Positions 10,268 through 19,752 of a stretch of DNA of 44,053 bases are shown here, piece after piece. The stretch covers positions 1-44,053 of the forward strand of contig NBIV01000390.1 in the NCBI GenBank assembly GCA_003194525.1. Direction: 5' to 3'. Source of the DNA: Gracilariopsis chorda. Lineage: Eukaryota; Rhodophyta; Florideophyceae; Gracilariales; Gracilariaceae. Within the stretch, counting starts at the first letter, position 1, and the number at the start of each line of letters is the position of its first letter. The notes beneath the pieces were generated by a model. It was not told the origin of the DNA, did no database searches, and was given only the letters and a program-made list of their open reading frames with translations. Made by a program: the position numbers and the translations under genes.

Positions 10268-10285
10268 TTCTAGGTCGGGAGACCA
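10268..10285 (-). promoter_or_regulatory. Primer binding site of element 1
   Basis: Minus-strand TGGTCTCCCGACCTAGAA starts one base after the 5' LTR. The same 18 nt occur two bases after the LTR of element 2 (33537-33554). The complementary tRNA end would be ...TCGGGAG-A-CCA, that is C1:G72 with A73, the eukaryotic tRNA-Tyr identity pair. The initiator-Met primer common in plant and fungal elements would read differently. Confidence 0.8.
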
Positions 10286-10286
10286 A

Positions 10287-10894
10287 TGTGGGGAAGCGTA
10301 GTGCTTAAATGAAAGGTGCCAACTGGTCGGCCGAGGCTTCAGAGGTTGGTGGGTGTAGTTTCCTAGGAAGCCCGGACGGAGAATGGGCTCAAGGATCCGA
10401 AGCGGTCGGTCAGGAGACGTCGGGCGAGGGCGGTGGAACCGGACGGACAACTGCGCCAGGCGTGGTCAGTGTGCACGCGTTGGGTGTTGGCGGTCGTGTA
10501 CCACTAGTGGTGACCGGTCGGACTAGCTGCGCTACCTAGTGCGCCGTCTGTATCGCGAACTAGAAGTAGGTGCTCGTAGACTTGGTCAAGAAACGTCTGG
10601 CTTTACTCGAAAAGGGGTAATGACCGTAGTGGTACCTATATACTAGCCCAGGCCCTAGTGGCTCACCTGGAGGGCACTGTAATGGGCCTCAAGGTGCAGG
10701 CCCGTCGGCCGCACATGGGTCACTAATACTACCCTAGCTAGAAATACTAAAAATTAGTGTACCGCACGGAAAATCTCGGTACGCGTTCTGATCATGTGCA
10801 CAAGCACGCACGTGTAAAACCTGTCCGATTCCCGGTCCGTCATCCGCTCGGTTACTCGCATTCCCCACCTTACCCGCACGTCCGCTATTCCACA
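10287..10894 (-). repeat. 5' LTR of element 1
   Basis: 608 bp, TGTGG...CCACA, about 98.7% identical to 11-616. It should contain the sense promoter for gag-pol. The octamer CCGNNCGG occurs several times in each LTR copy (in the left copy at 47, 96, 163, 236 and 484). Confidence 0.95.
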
Positions 10895-10899
10895 GAAAT
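10895..10899. repeat. Right target-site duplication of element 1 (GAAAT)
   Basis: Direct copy of 6-10. Removing one copy together with the element restores an uninterrupted minus-strand reading frame into the flanking transposase relic (codons reading ...QLFPC). Confidence 0.93.
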
Positions 10900-12156
10900 A
10901 ACTGAATCTTCGTATTAATATCTCGCCGTGCGGCTCTCAATTCTTCTGTAGGATCATGCGCGTTGACAATGTCAACCTAAAGAACACGTTTGCACCCATC
11001 AGTGAGACATTGTAAGGCTCGTTTTTCTTTAAGCCACTGCAAAAATACCCGCTTGTCCATCCATGCCTTTGGACCCGTTCGATAAGCCAAAAACTGAGAC
11101 ATAATCTGGGAGTACTCGGATGGGATAGTTTTTGTCCGCATTTTTTAATCTAAGCATGGGTGTTTTGAGTCAAGCATGTGGGCCGTAAAATATCAATACT
11201 ATCATCCTCATGCCGTCGTCAACAGATACGTCATCTGCGTATCAAACATTGGTCTCATCAACTAGAGCCAATGTTTTGTGATTGTCCATGTTTATGGAGA
11301 AATGAGTCTCGTCCGCGTTAAATACATCTTCCTCCTTAGGCCCCTTCGAACGAAAATCCCTTGCCAGTGGACCACGATGAAACGAAACTTCTCTTTCAAT
11401 CTGTTCCTGCTTAGTTGGTGAAACCTGGACTTTGCCACATTGCGACCGATTAACGATATGGCCTCTTTGCATGAATGATTGGATACATCTAGGAGTTATG
11501 CAATCCTTCAATTACGTTTTACTTATAGAATTAATCATGTGCTGATGATAGGGGCCTTCCGTGCTGCGTGATATAAGAGTAATTGTCAACCTACGGAGGA
11601 GTCGGGCGTTGAATTTAACTCCAGCCTTTCGCATGTGATTGAACTCTTCTAGTAAATCTGCTTGCAACGACGCTACCCATGCTGTCATTTTGCGTCCCAG
11701 GCCTTTGGCAGCCTTCGGGTAATGTTGCTGCAACCCGTTTTGCGTGTGTTTCACAAATGAACAGATATGTCTCTTTGCGATTCTGTCGTGTACAGCAGAA
11801 GGGGTGTAGCGGTATCTTGAATACCTATTTGCCCGTTGAAGATTGGCTTTTGTTGTTCTTTTAAATAACTGAGGAAAGTTTTTCACTTCTCCAGCTGGTA
11901 TGTGTTCTTTGCTCTCTGCAGTAGCGGTGTCAAGCATCCATTTTACTCTGCGGGCATTGATGGAAATGGTGAGAATGTGTTGAGGTTTTCTCTTACCTGT
12001 TCTGACTTCTGTGGTTGGTGAAGTCGCTAGAGGTGTGGGTCCATTGTGTGGAAGGACTGTGTCACTTTGTTGCAGTTCGGGAGCATTGCTGTTCTCGTTT
12101 GCCAGCAGGAGTACGCCTGAGAATACGGTTAGCAGTGGGGAGGCATAACGCGACAT
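10900..12156 (-). pseudogene. DDE transposase relic of the oomycete/algal type, split by element 1
   Basis: Minus-strand frame from an ATG at 12156. The N-terminal ~215 residues (DLLEEFNHMRKAGVKFN; HTH-like basic region) run to an in-frame TAA at 11512-11514. The same register continues with IQSFMQRGHIVNRSQ, KVQVSPTKQ and FNADETHFSINMDN, which matches the NADETHF...NMDN block of DDE_1-type transposases known from oomycetes. A second stop lies at 11242. Further blocks follow in shifted frames: YADDVSVDDGMRM, then YRTGPKAWMDKRVFLQWLKE. The relic runs up to the element 1 border and, across the empty site, into bases 10-1, so its C-terminus lies outside the window. There are at least two stops and one frameshift, so it is dead. 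Family assignment rests on motif memory, not a search. Confidence 0.72.
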
Positions 12157-12941
12157 GTCTTGACTCTCATGATCGCCTAATCAGAAAACTATGAGTGTCA
12201 TGTTGCACGATTTCACGACACAGGACGATGAAAGCCCTTTTGGTACCCTTCTATGCCGAAGAGTAGCTTGAAAATATATTCGTAGCTCGAGAGTACCAGC
12301 ACTGGCGTGCAATGCCAATAGATAGTAGACCGAAAAGGGTTAATAGCAACGTGATTAATGTGGCGGCAGGCAAAAGATATGCACGTCCTCGAATAAGGCA
12401 AGGCGGAAGTAGATGATGATAAAAGCGTACACAGAGCAGTGGCCCACTAGCAGCGGTAGAGAAGAACAATGGTGATGAAAGATTCGCGACCAAAAAATTA
12501 GGTCTAGCGAAATGTGGATACAAATGTCTTCACTGAATACGCACGAACAAAAACTTAGGTCTAGTACGTGGCTTGGCACGAACTAATACGCTGGCTGCTC
12601 TCGTAACAGACCTAGGCAGCCGAGTCACTCACGATGTGCAGGAGACCGTGCTGCACGGTTATGGAAGGAAAGTGGGATAGAGTAGTGTTGGAGGCAAGCA
12701 GGAACAGACAGCTCTAAGAGAAGGTGGGGGTCGCCAAAGGAAGGAGAAGTGGTCTGGCCCGAGTTGGCTTGGAGACCGCCGACCTCGGGCTTTTATAGAC
12801 AGTTAGGCTATGATTACAATCTCTAGTTATCTACACTAGACCTAAGCAACAACTCATAATAACCTATCATGGGCCACATCCTTGCCATGACGGACCAGCT
12901 TGGCAAAAGGTATTATACCACTTAGGCTATTTTTTTTTGTC
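12157..12941. other. Gene-poor spacer
   Basis: About 785 bp with only short overlapping frames on both strands and no recognisable protein. It may include the 5' flank of the transposase relic and, towards 12950, the promoter of the hypothetical gene at 13002. I see no RNA gene or clear repeat. Confidence 0.5.
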
Positions 12942-12948
12942 TATATAA
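12942..12948 (+). promoter_or_regulatory. TATA-like box upstream of hypothetical ORF
   Basis: TATATAA preceded by a T-run, 54 bp before the ATG at 13002. It is the only TATA-like element close to this ORF and mildly supports the ORF being expressed. Confidence 0.3.
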
Positions 12949-13001
12949 TATCTGGTGATGGCACAAGGTGATTTGAGCAGCATCTTTCCCACGATCTCAG
13001 C

Positions 13002-13412
13002 ATGGCTACGCATTCACGTCCGGATGCCACCCGACTCGTTCGAGAGATATCTGAAGATTCTTCCCCGGAATCACCTCCTAAGTGCAGTCCTTTCATTGAT
13101 GAAAAAGCCTCTGAAGCAGGGCCTTCTACCGAAGAAGCGCTCTCAATTCAGGCACAGTATGGTTTGACGCCTCAGGACAGCGCCATCAACCCATCTTACG
13201 GTGTTGCGCAGTTCGGTGGCCTACTTGTGGCTCTGGCGGATGGTCACAAGAAAGTAAATAAGCTGCAGTCCTCGCTTCAACATCGTTTGGAGCGCCTGCC
13301 GTTTTTATATATACAAGGTATACTGGAAGGAATGATATTAATGGCGCGGATTTGTCTGCGTCTTTTTGTGAGGGGTTTTATGCTCGCAGTGGCCACAGCA
13401 ATAGATGAATAG
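13002..13412 (+). CDS. Hypothetical protein, 136 aa (possibly first exon)
   Basis: ATG at 13002 followed by 136 codons. The N-terminal half is Ser/Pro/Glu-rich and hydrophilic (SEDSSPESPP). The second half is more ordered (YGVAQFGGLLVALADGHKKVNKLQSSLQHRLERLPF) and then turns hydrophobic. ACAAG|GTATAC near 13317 resembles a 5' splice site, so the hydrophobic end may be translated intron and the real protein may continue further downstream. I do not recognise a family. A TATA-like motif lies 54 bp upstream. Codon content looks more natural than the surrounding frames, but the call is weak. Confidence 0.35.
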   Translation: MATHSRPDATRLVREISEDSSPESPPKCSPFIDEKASEAGPSTEEALSIQAQYGLTPQDSAINPSYGVAQFGGLLVALADGHKKVNKLQSSLQHRLERLPFLYIQGILEGMILMARICLRLFVRGFMLAVATAIDE

Positions 13413-14990
13413 TTGCAGCGACAGGATTAATATTTGCTACCATCTTTCCCTATTACCTCGATAAACTGCTTCTTCTTGCGTGTATAAGTTGCAATAGAGA
13501 TGCGGTACTGCGGGTGGCGGCGCGGGAGTTTGTAGCGCCGCAGGAGCTGCTCTCCAGACTGCACGAAAGCGCAGAGCGCGGCCGACGTTGTTCGGCGACG
13601 CTTTGGAGCTCTGGTGGCAGTGGTTGCAGTGGGAGCGGAGACGGGGTGCGGGACGGCAGAGGCTGTTGCCGTGGGCGGAAGCGGCGAGAGGAAAGCAGGT
13701 AATGGTGAAATTCCGTCTGGTATCGACAATTGCCGATGGGATCAGAGTTGTGAGGGTGTGCATCTGGGCCGCAGGTGATTGACGCGACAAGAGCGAAGCA
13801 CTATGTGAAAGTAGCATGTTGAGATTTGAATACCTTGGACGCACAAGATGAATGAGCTTGCGCGGCTTAGTCCTGAGGCGATCAAGTGCCGATGACAGTT
13901 TGCGTTGGCGCTTGACCTTTTTCGGAATGGAGAGGCTCTTGCTGTGATTCTTTGCCAAGAAGTCCAGATCCAGAACCAAGTTGGGTACCTTTCTTTGCCT
14001 ACGACGGGAATTGATTCCTCGGGCGCTACAAAAGGTTTTATTGCTTCTGAACTAGTAGTGCAGCCAACGCGCCACTGGCTACTGGACTGAGTATTGCAAC
14101 AGCCGCACACTTTCCTGTTGAAGTCGGTTTCTGAGAAAAAGCGACCGCTGTAGCTACGCGGCTTTGCGAAGAGTTCGGGAAGACGGCACTGCGGGGGTGG
14201 AGAATAGCGGTGCCAACAACACAAATCTTCGGGATGGTGGACGCGTACGACATGGAGGAAGCGCTTTGCGTGTTTGTGGTATGCCAGAGGGTGCGCAGTG
14301 TTTCGAGGCTACGTGGTACTAATTCGCTGTTCGCAGCCGATTTCAAGCTGGGGCGCACACTCTGGCGGAGCAAAGAAGAATACGGGGCGGCCGTTGCTGC
14401 GGGCGGTAACGGAGGTAACATACTTACATATGCATTAAGTGTGGCAAGGTTCGCACGGCGCGGCGGCGAGGAGCATCAGCTGACGTGCTTGAAATTGCGC
14501 TGCAGCGACGGCGGAGAAGAAACACACTGCGCAAGAGCAGGCGAGCGACGGGACAGAGCTGGCGAGCAGCGCGGCGAGCAGCGCGGGAATGGATCTGTAA
14601 GGCGGCGGCGGCGATGACAAGGGCGCGCCGGACTGGATTGGGTACGAAATGATTGACCAGTCGGTGCTGCAGCAAGTGAACGATTTCGCCTTGCTGGGCG
14701 CGCGTCTGGAGCCGGTGCAGCTCAAGGGCGGCGGCGGCACGTGCGGCGAGTCATGGCGCGCGTTTTGATAGTGCGGGGCTCCAAGGCGGCGAGTGACACC
14801 TGGTGTGAAAGCTGCGAGAGGGGGTTGGCTCTTAGAATGAGATCGAATCTCATAGGGGTTCTACCACCTCCACGCCTTTTCCACCTATAACAAAGATGGA
14901 GAGGAATGCCTGACAAAAACGTTATCAGAATCGGTCTACATCTGGTAATCTGGTGAACCAATAAGTGCGCGTTTTCTGTTTATCTTGCAG
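13413..14990. other. Unresolved GC-rich stretch with overlapping frames on both strands
   Basis: Several 60-180-codon frames overlap on both strands. Examples are the minus-strand frame 13427-13729, ending RRHPQYRISIATYTRKKKQFIEVIG, and minus 14038-14421. None is long, and none carries a domain I recognise. GCG/CGG-rich composition alone would keep such frames open. A spliced minus-strand gene cannot be excluded, but I cannot draw exon borders. Confidence 0.35.
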
Positions 14991-15950
14991 AACGTGTTTC
15001 AAAGCCACTTTATTTGTTTGAGCAAACTTTTGTGCTACACAAGAATTAGAACACCCCTGGTGGTTGAGTAGTTGAGTAAATTTATGATTTTTGGAAATTT
15101 ATTTACTCACAATCAACTCTACTGGTGTGAATATCTCAAAAAAAATTGGCATTTGAGCAAATCTATCTTCAAACAGCGGATTGGGTGGCGACAAGTTTAC
15201 TCATTTACTCATAAAGAGATGGGAGTAGCGGTAAGCTATTTGGAAAATGAAAAAAACCATCGCGCCAAATGTAACGGAATACATACTCAATCCGGCTCCC
15301 CACTTCTTCCTCCCTCCCTCCACTCTCCTTTCTCGATCCGCCAATTTCTTCTGTCTCTTCCCTCTCTACTCTTCCTCATACTCTTCATTTCCTTCCTCGT
15401 AATGTTCCACGAGATCAAATACAGCAACTTCAAGCCAATGGAAGATCTGGTCCTGTCAACATGCTGGATTTTTGTGTCACAGTGAACGACGGAACAGAAC
15501 TCCGAGAAGTTCTGAAGTAGAGTCGCAGTTGACTACAACAGGCAGCCTAGCACGATGCATCGTTTTTCAGCCAGTCCCAAGTTTTGCTAGACGACAATAC
15601 AGAGGGTTACGCAGAACTTTCTCGGCGATGACAAGATGTATTGCCCGAGCATTCCGTCTGAAGAAACTGAAGAAGACACCAAGGCTCATGTAATGGAACT
15701 GTACCGACATAGGAACGGAACTGTGAAGAAGGATGGTACCAAGAAGCTCTTGGCTGCGGTCAAGTTTATTGAGGCAGTACCCCTTGTACTGGACCTCGTA
15801 CTCGATGCCCGTTACATTTCAAAGATCCAATCACGGCACATCACGTTTTTTGAGCATTTTATTTACTGTCTAACCAGTAGTGGTGCGTATGAAATAGTTA
15901 TCTCCAAATGGGATATGTATCATATTTAGCCTCTAGATTTAACCAAACCA
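14991..15950. other. AT-richer spacer with a small inverted repeat
   Basis: No recognisable gene. Around 15070-15130 there is an imperfect hairpin (GAGTAAAT...ATTTACTC), the kind of structure left by small non-autonomous DNA elements. A frame at 15636-15929 (EETEEDTKAHVMELYRHRNG) looks slightly protein-like but matches nothing I know. Confidence 0.4.
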
Positions 15951-16016
15951 GTAGGGGTGCTCTTAGTGTGGGCCACACTATATAGCGTGTCTACACTATT
16001 TTTCCGCCCAAACTAA

Positions 16017-16034
16017 TGAGTGCATGCAGAAATT
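16017..16034 (+). repeat. Left arm of Harbinger inverted repeat
   Basis: TGAGTGCATGCAGAAATT, repeated exactly in inverse orientation at 18553-18570, 2.5 kb away. An 18-bp exact match flanking both element genes is far beyond chance. Confidence 0.8.
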
Positions 16035-16229
16035 CCATGTCGGTCATTCGGTCAAATATTTGGCGGGGACCTCATGCGATTCAGAAATACATACATCACC
16101 GAACGCGCCAAATAATGGCGCGAAGCCCTCAACAGATATATCATGTCCCTACGCACTCCATGTAGATCACTGCCTATCAATCTCAGCATCTCACTGAGAA
16201 CAACCTGACTTGCAACGTGCAGTTTTGCA

Positions 16230-17097
16230 ATGAATACCCCGACATCCACCATTGTTGATATAAACCATCAAGTTGCGCCCCATCAGTGTCCACCGCAACA
16301 AAGTTCGTCGTTACTACCTGTCGCTCCAGCACGTCTTCCCGTTGTCACATCTCAAAACCAACAAACAAAAGCGACAAAAAAGAACACAAAAGGTCGTACA
16401 GGAGCCCCGAACTATAATGAAGATGAAATTACTGCTCTTTTAGATATCGTTGAACGGATTGAAACATTAGGTGCAAACATGTGGGCCATAGTAGCGGAAG
16501 AGTTCGACATCTGGCGCAAGAGCAGTGACAGACCTTTCAGGGACCACGATTCTCTCAAGAACAAATTTGACAAGCTCTGCAACCAACTCTAAAAAGCCTA
16601 CCGGTGATCCTTTGTGTCCCGCTAATGTGCGAAGAGCTAAACATATTGCTCGAGGTATTCAAGGAACAATTGGAGCCAAACTGCTTGAAGAAAAAAGTGA
16701 CGACGAGGATGAAGGCATCTCTCCAAAGAAATATGTGGAAAGCTAAAAGAACGTGGCTGGAGTTGGAGCGCGTGAGGAACGTCGAACAGTTGCGTTTGCT
16801 GGGTTACACGGTAAGAAGCAGAAGACGGACGATACGCTGGTAACAAGCGTGGAGTCTATGTCGCAGTTTATGGGCGTCATTGCGAAGTCATTTTCTTCAG
16901 GCTCCGATGCTGCTTCGAGCTCTTGCGACCAACAAGCAGTCATGTCCAGCGCGCTCAAGAGCGAAATGGATTTATTTCGTAAGGAAGTAAACAAGAACAT
17001 CAGCGACACAAGAGAGATGCTGTGTGGCGTCAAAAACACTCTAAAACTACTGGTTGGAAAACTCTCCGCGGTCAACCCAGAAGGAAATGATCAGTAA
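16230..17097 (+). pseudogene. Myb/SANT-like DNA-binding protein of the Harbinger element
   Basis: ATG at 16230. A low-complexity N-terminus of ~65 residues precedes a Myb/SANT-like domain (YNEDEITALLDIVERIETLGANMWAIVAEEF, DRPFRDHDSLKNKFDKL), the companion protein that binds element ends and helps the transposase into the nucleus in this superfamily. After DKLCN an extra base near 16580-16590 shifts the frame to SKKPTGDPLCPANVRRAKHI, the expected continuation. That register meets a TAA at 16744-16746, then runs on through a Ser-rich, coiled segment to 17095-17097. One frameshift and one nonsense codon: a broken gene. It converges with the transposase, about 100 bp between ends. Confidence 0.75.
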
Positions 17098-17199
17098 TGC
17101 AACTGAACAGGACGCCGATTCACCTGTTTGGTTTTCCGCTCAAAAGCTCGCATTCGCGGACTTTAGTCCTCGAGCTGCGCCGTGCACGAGCAAAGCGCA

Positions 17200-18405
17200 T
17201 CACTCGGAATGGTTGTAGGTGCTGGCAATTCGGTTCCTTCCCAACGTGCGTGTTCGAAAATTAAACAGCCGTACGCACAACTCCAGTATAATCTCACGCC
17301 GTATTGCGTCTGATGTTAGCGTAGCGCTAAGACGATTAAAAGGACCTTTGAGAGCCCGAATTCCCCATTCTGTGCTTTGCCTTTCGCTTGGTAGGATGCG
17401 CTGTAGAATGAGATCAATCGCAGCTAGCTGCTCTGACTGCGGTATATCACTCGTTTCGTTCGTTTTGCGTGCGCGAACGATCTTTCCGTTGGTGCATCTC
17501 GTATTGTTTACGAATGCAGAGTCTCCAAGAATGGCCATCCCTGGAGGGGTTCTTTCATCACTTGGTTGTTTATGATACAGTCCAGAGACAGATGCAAGCC
17601 TTGTGTCATGCCAGCTTCCAGGATAATTTATGGCTGCATGTATGATCTCGCCATAAAAGTTAAAGACAAACAAGTTGGTGACCTGTTCTTGTTGCGTGTA
17701 GCCCTAGAAGAACGCGTTTTGGAAGTTGGGGTCTCCATAGTTTTGGCAGCGAAATCGACCTTCGTCTGTGATACCAAATACCCCCTCTAACAGTGGGCCA
17801 AATTTTCTATTGTTACGAAGTAAAGAAGCAGATGACTTTTGCTCTTCAACAGTTGGCCAGCGAACGTAAAATTTGTTCGCCTCAGGAAGCTTCGTCGCTT
17901 TTAGAAGTACATATAAAGAGTAGTCGAGCCATACAATTAGAATTGAAGGTAAAATACCAAAAAAAGGATACAGCTGGTACGCTTTGACTTCGGTTTTCAA
18001 ATACACAAGTGTCAACGCAAGCAAGTCAACGGACAACAACAGAGCCTTTCTTCCTCTTTTGGACTGAGTCCTTCTGTAAGGGCTGCCAGAAGTTGTTGTC
18101 AAGCGGGCTTTGACAAATAGATGAAGAAGCTCTTGTGTGTAGATTGATCTTGTAAAGTTGGTAGTGACGATGAAGTCTGAATCACAACCATGTTGTAGCA
18201 CTTTCTGCCAAGGAGTGAGCTGTTTTGTAGTTTTTGGATGTATCAACCCTTTACGGGTATGGTGGGCTGCGGTATGTGTCCGCTCATACGTTCTGCGGTT
18301 TGCATTGCGTTTCTTAATGATCAAAGTGACGCTTAGAGCGGCAGTATACGCAGCTACACAAGCTGCTATTGCGGCTTTTCGAAGTCTCATGTTCATGATG
18401 GACAT
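17200..18405 (-). pseudogene. HARBI1-type DDE transposase with in-frame TAG
   Basis: ATG at 18405. The basic N-terminal region is followed by DDE_Tnp_4 blocks: FGITDEGRF, DPNFQNAFF, then a TAG (17704-17706), then in the same frame GYTQQEQ..NLFVFNFYGEIIHAAINYPGSWHDTR (second acidic residue in the PGSWHD block), GMAILGDSAFV and the STEWGIRALKGPFNRL acidic block. Total about 400 codons, near the usual HARBI1 length. The single stop sits where relatives have a Tyr/Asn-Gly motif. Only one lesion, so the element may have died recently. It lies beside the Myb/SANT partner inside the shared inverted repeat. Confidence 0.82.
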
Positions 18406-18552
18406 GAGACATCAAGTGGCGGGCGGTCTGGTGGTCTGAATCGACCCTTAGAGGCCCGGTTCTATCTGCCAAATTTGGAGCAGCGCATGCCAAATGAGTT
18501 ACGACTTGGCTCCTTATTATTGGTGCAATTTTGACCAGGCGGCGATATGGCC

Positions 18553-18570
18553 AATTTCTGCATGCACTCA
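18553..18570 (-). repeat. Right arm of Harbinger inverted repeat
   Basis: Exact reverse complement of 16017-16034; see the left arm. Confidence 0.8.
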
Positions 18571-18790
18571 ATCACAGTGATCGCCTGTAGCTCCGCTAGC
18601 ACAATTGCACTCCAGGGTGCGTTGGAACAGCAGATTGAAATTGATGTCTGTCAAGGTTACTATCAACACCGCATCTCGTCGACAGGATCCTTGATACTCT
18701 AGGCTTCTGTGTTGCATGCGGCCGTTGTTTCCTCTGCAAGGACGGCCAAGACATTTGTTTTCCTACCGAGCACCGCGGAGGCCTGTGAAA

Positions 18791-19744
18791 ATGCATTTCA
18801 TCGACATTGCAGCAAACTTAACTGATGACAGGTTTCAAGGAAACTACAATGGCACCAGTCGACATGCGCCAGATCTTGATTCAGTGCTTTCTCGAGCCGA
18901 ATCGGCTGGGGTTATGCGAACTATTGTAACGGCTGGTACTTTGGCTCAATCTGTTGAAGCGCTCAAGGTATGCGAAACAAGTCCTCACTTGTTTTCAACG
19001 GTTGGTGTACACCCCACAAGAGCCACAGAGATGAAACCAGATCCGGTTCAATACTGTGATCGGCTGCTGGATGTTATCAAGCGTGGAGCTCAAAAGGTTG
19101 TAGCAGTTGGTGAATGCGGACTAGATTACGACAGGACACAGTTCTGTTCCAAAGAGGACCAAATACCTGGATTTGTAGCACAGTTCTCACTTGCCGAAAA
19201 GACTGGTTTACCTATGTTTCTTCATAACAGAAACACTGGTGGAGATTTCCGGCGACTGATCCAGGAGCACCGAAACCGATTTTGCACAGGGGTTGTCCAC
19301 TCCTTTACTGGGGCCATGGAGGAAATGAAGGCGTACGTTGACCTTGGTTTGTACATTGGAATTAATGGATGCTCTCTTAAGACGCAGGAAAACCTCTCGG
19401 TCGCTGCTGCCGTTCCGCTGGACAGAATCATGTTAGAAACTGACTGTCCTTACTGCGAAATCCGGTCTACACATGCAGGTATATCTCATGTGAAGAGCAA
19501 ATGGCCGGCAAAGGATAAGAAGAAGTACTCTCCAGATGCATTGGTTAAGGGAAGATCAGAACCGTGCATGATACGTCAGGTCTGCGAGGTAGTAGCTGCC
19601 GCAAGAGGGATTACAGAAGAAGAACTTGCAAGAGCGGCGTTCAATAACACAATGAAGGTCTTCTTCAAAGATGAGGCAGAGAACATGGGCTCATCTCCCT
19701 ACGATCTCAGTGTCGGAGCCGTACAGTCGGCCTCAATAACGTGA
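18791..19744 (+). CDS. TatD-family metal-dependent hydrolase (TATDN1-like), 317 aa
   Basis: I chose the ATG at 18791 because MHFIDIAANLTD is the usual family start. An in-frame ATG at 18716 would add 25 Arg/Pro-rich residues that could be a transit sequence. TatD proteins are TIM-barrel, metal-dependent 3'-5' exonucleases acting on DNA ends. Visible metal and active-site blocks are GVHPTRA, GECGLDYDR (Glu), MFLHNRN (His), VVHSFTG (His) and LETDCPYC (Asp). The N-terminal DIAANLTD replaces the bacterial HxH, as in eukaryotic TATDN1. Intronless, full length. It converges on the KAPA synthase gene with only 8 bp between stop codons. Confidence 0.9.
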   Translation: MHFIDIAANLTDDRFQGNYNGTSRHAPDLDSVLSRAESAGVMRTIVTAGTLAQSVEALKVCETSPHLFSTVGVHPTRATEMKPDPVQYCDRLLDVIKRGAQKVVAVGECGLDYDRTQFCSKEDQIPGFVAQFSLAEKTGLPMFLHNRNTGGDFRRLIQEHRNRFCTGVVHSFTGAMEEMKAYVDLGLYIGINGCSLKTQENLSVAAAVPLDRIMLETDCPYCEIRSTHAGISHVKSKWPAKDKKKYSPDALVKGRSEPCMIRQVCEVVAAARGITEEELARAAFNNTMKVFFKDEAENMGSSPYDLSVGAVQSASIT

Positions 19745-19752
19745 ACCTGACT

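Larger units (their letters stand above)
11..10894 (-). mobile_element. Ty3/gypsy chromovirus retrotransposon (element 1), full length
   Basis: A complete LTR retrotransposon read on the minus strand: 5' LTR (10287-10894), PBS, gag, pol in the order protease-RT-RNase H-integrase-chromodomain, an extra gene on the opposite strand, PPT and 3' LTR (11-616). RT before integrase plus a C-terminal chromodomain places it in Ty3/gypsy chromoviruses. The LTRs differ by about 8 substitutions and one 2-bp indel (~98.7% identity), so insertion is fairly recent, yet gag carries a TAA and a frameshift and pol carries three in-frame stops. It is therefore non-autonomous as it stands. It is inserted in an older DDE transposase relic. 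The octamer CCGNNCGG is strongly over-represented along its length. Confidence 0.96.
15952..18615. mobile_element. PIF/Harbinger-type DNA transposon, decayed, two convergent genes
   Basis: Myb/SANT-like protein on plus (16230-17097) and HARBI1-type transposase on minus (17200-18405). This two-gene set defines PIF/Harbinger. It is enclosed by a perfect 18-bp inverted repeat at 16017-16034 and 18553-18570. The arms continue imperfectly inward (GGTCAAA) and outward to possible ends GGGGTGC near 15952 and GCACTCC near 18610. I could not find a convincing 3-bp target duplication, so the outer borders are approximate. Both genes are disrupted. Confidence 0.7.

Noticed and set aside
10734..10940. 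Minus-strand ORF crossing the element 1 LTR border
   Set aside because: It is a chimera of transposase relic and LTR sequence created by the insertion.
16744..17706. Host genes with selenocysteine or alternative code at the in-frame stops of the Harbinger genes
   Set aside because: The stops are TAA and TAG, the flanking host genes use normal stops, and a frameshift also breaks the Myb/SANT gene. A dead transposon is sufficient.
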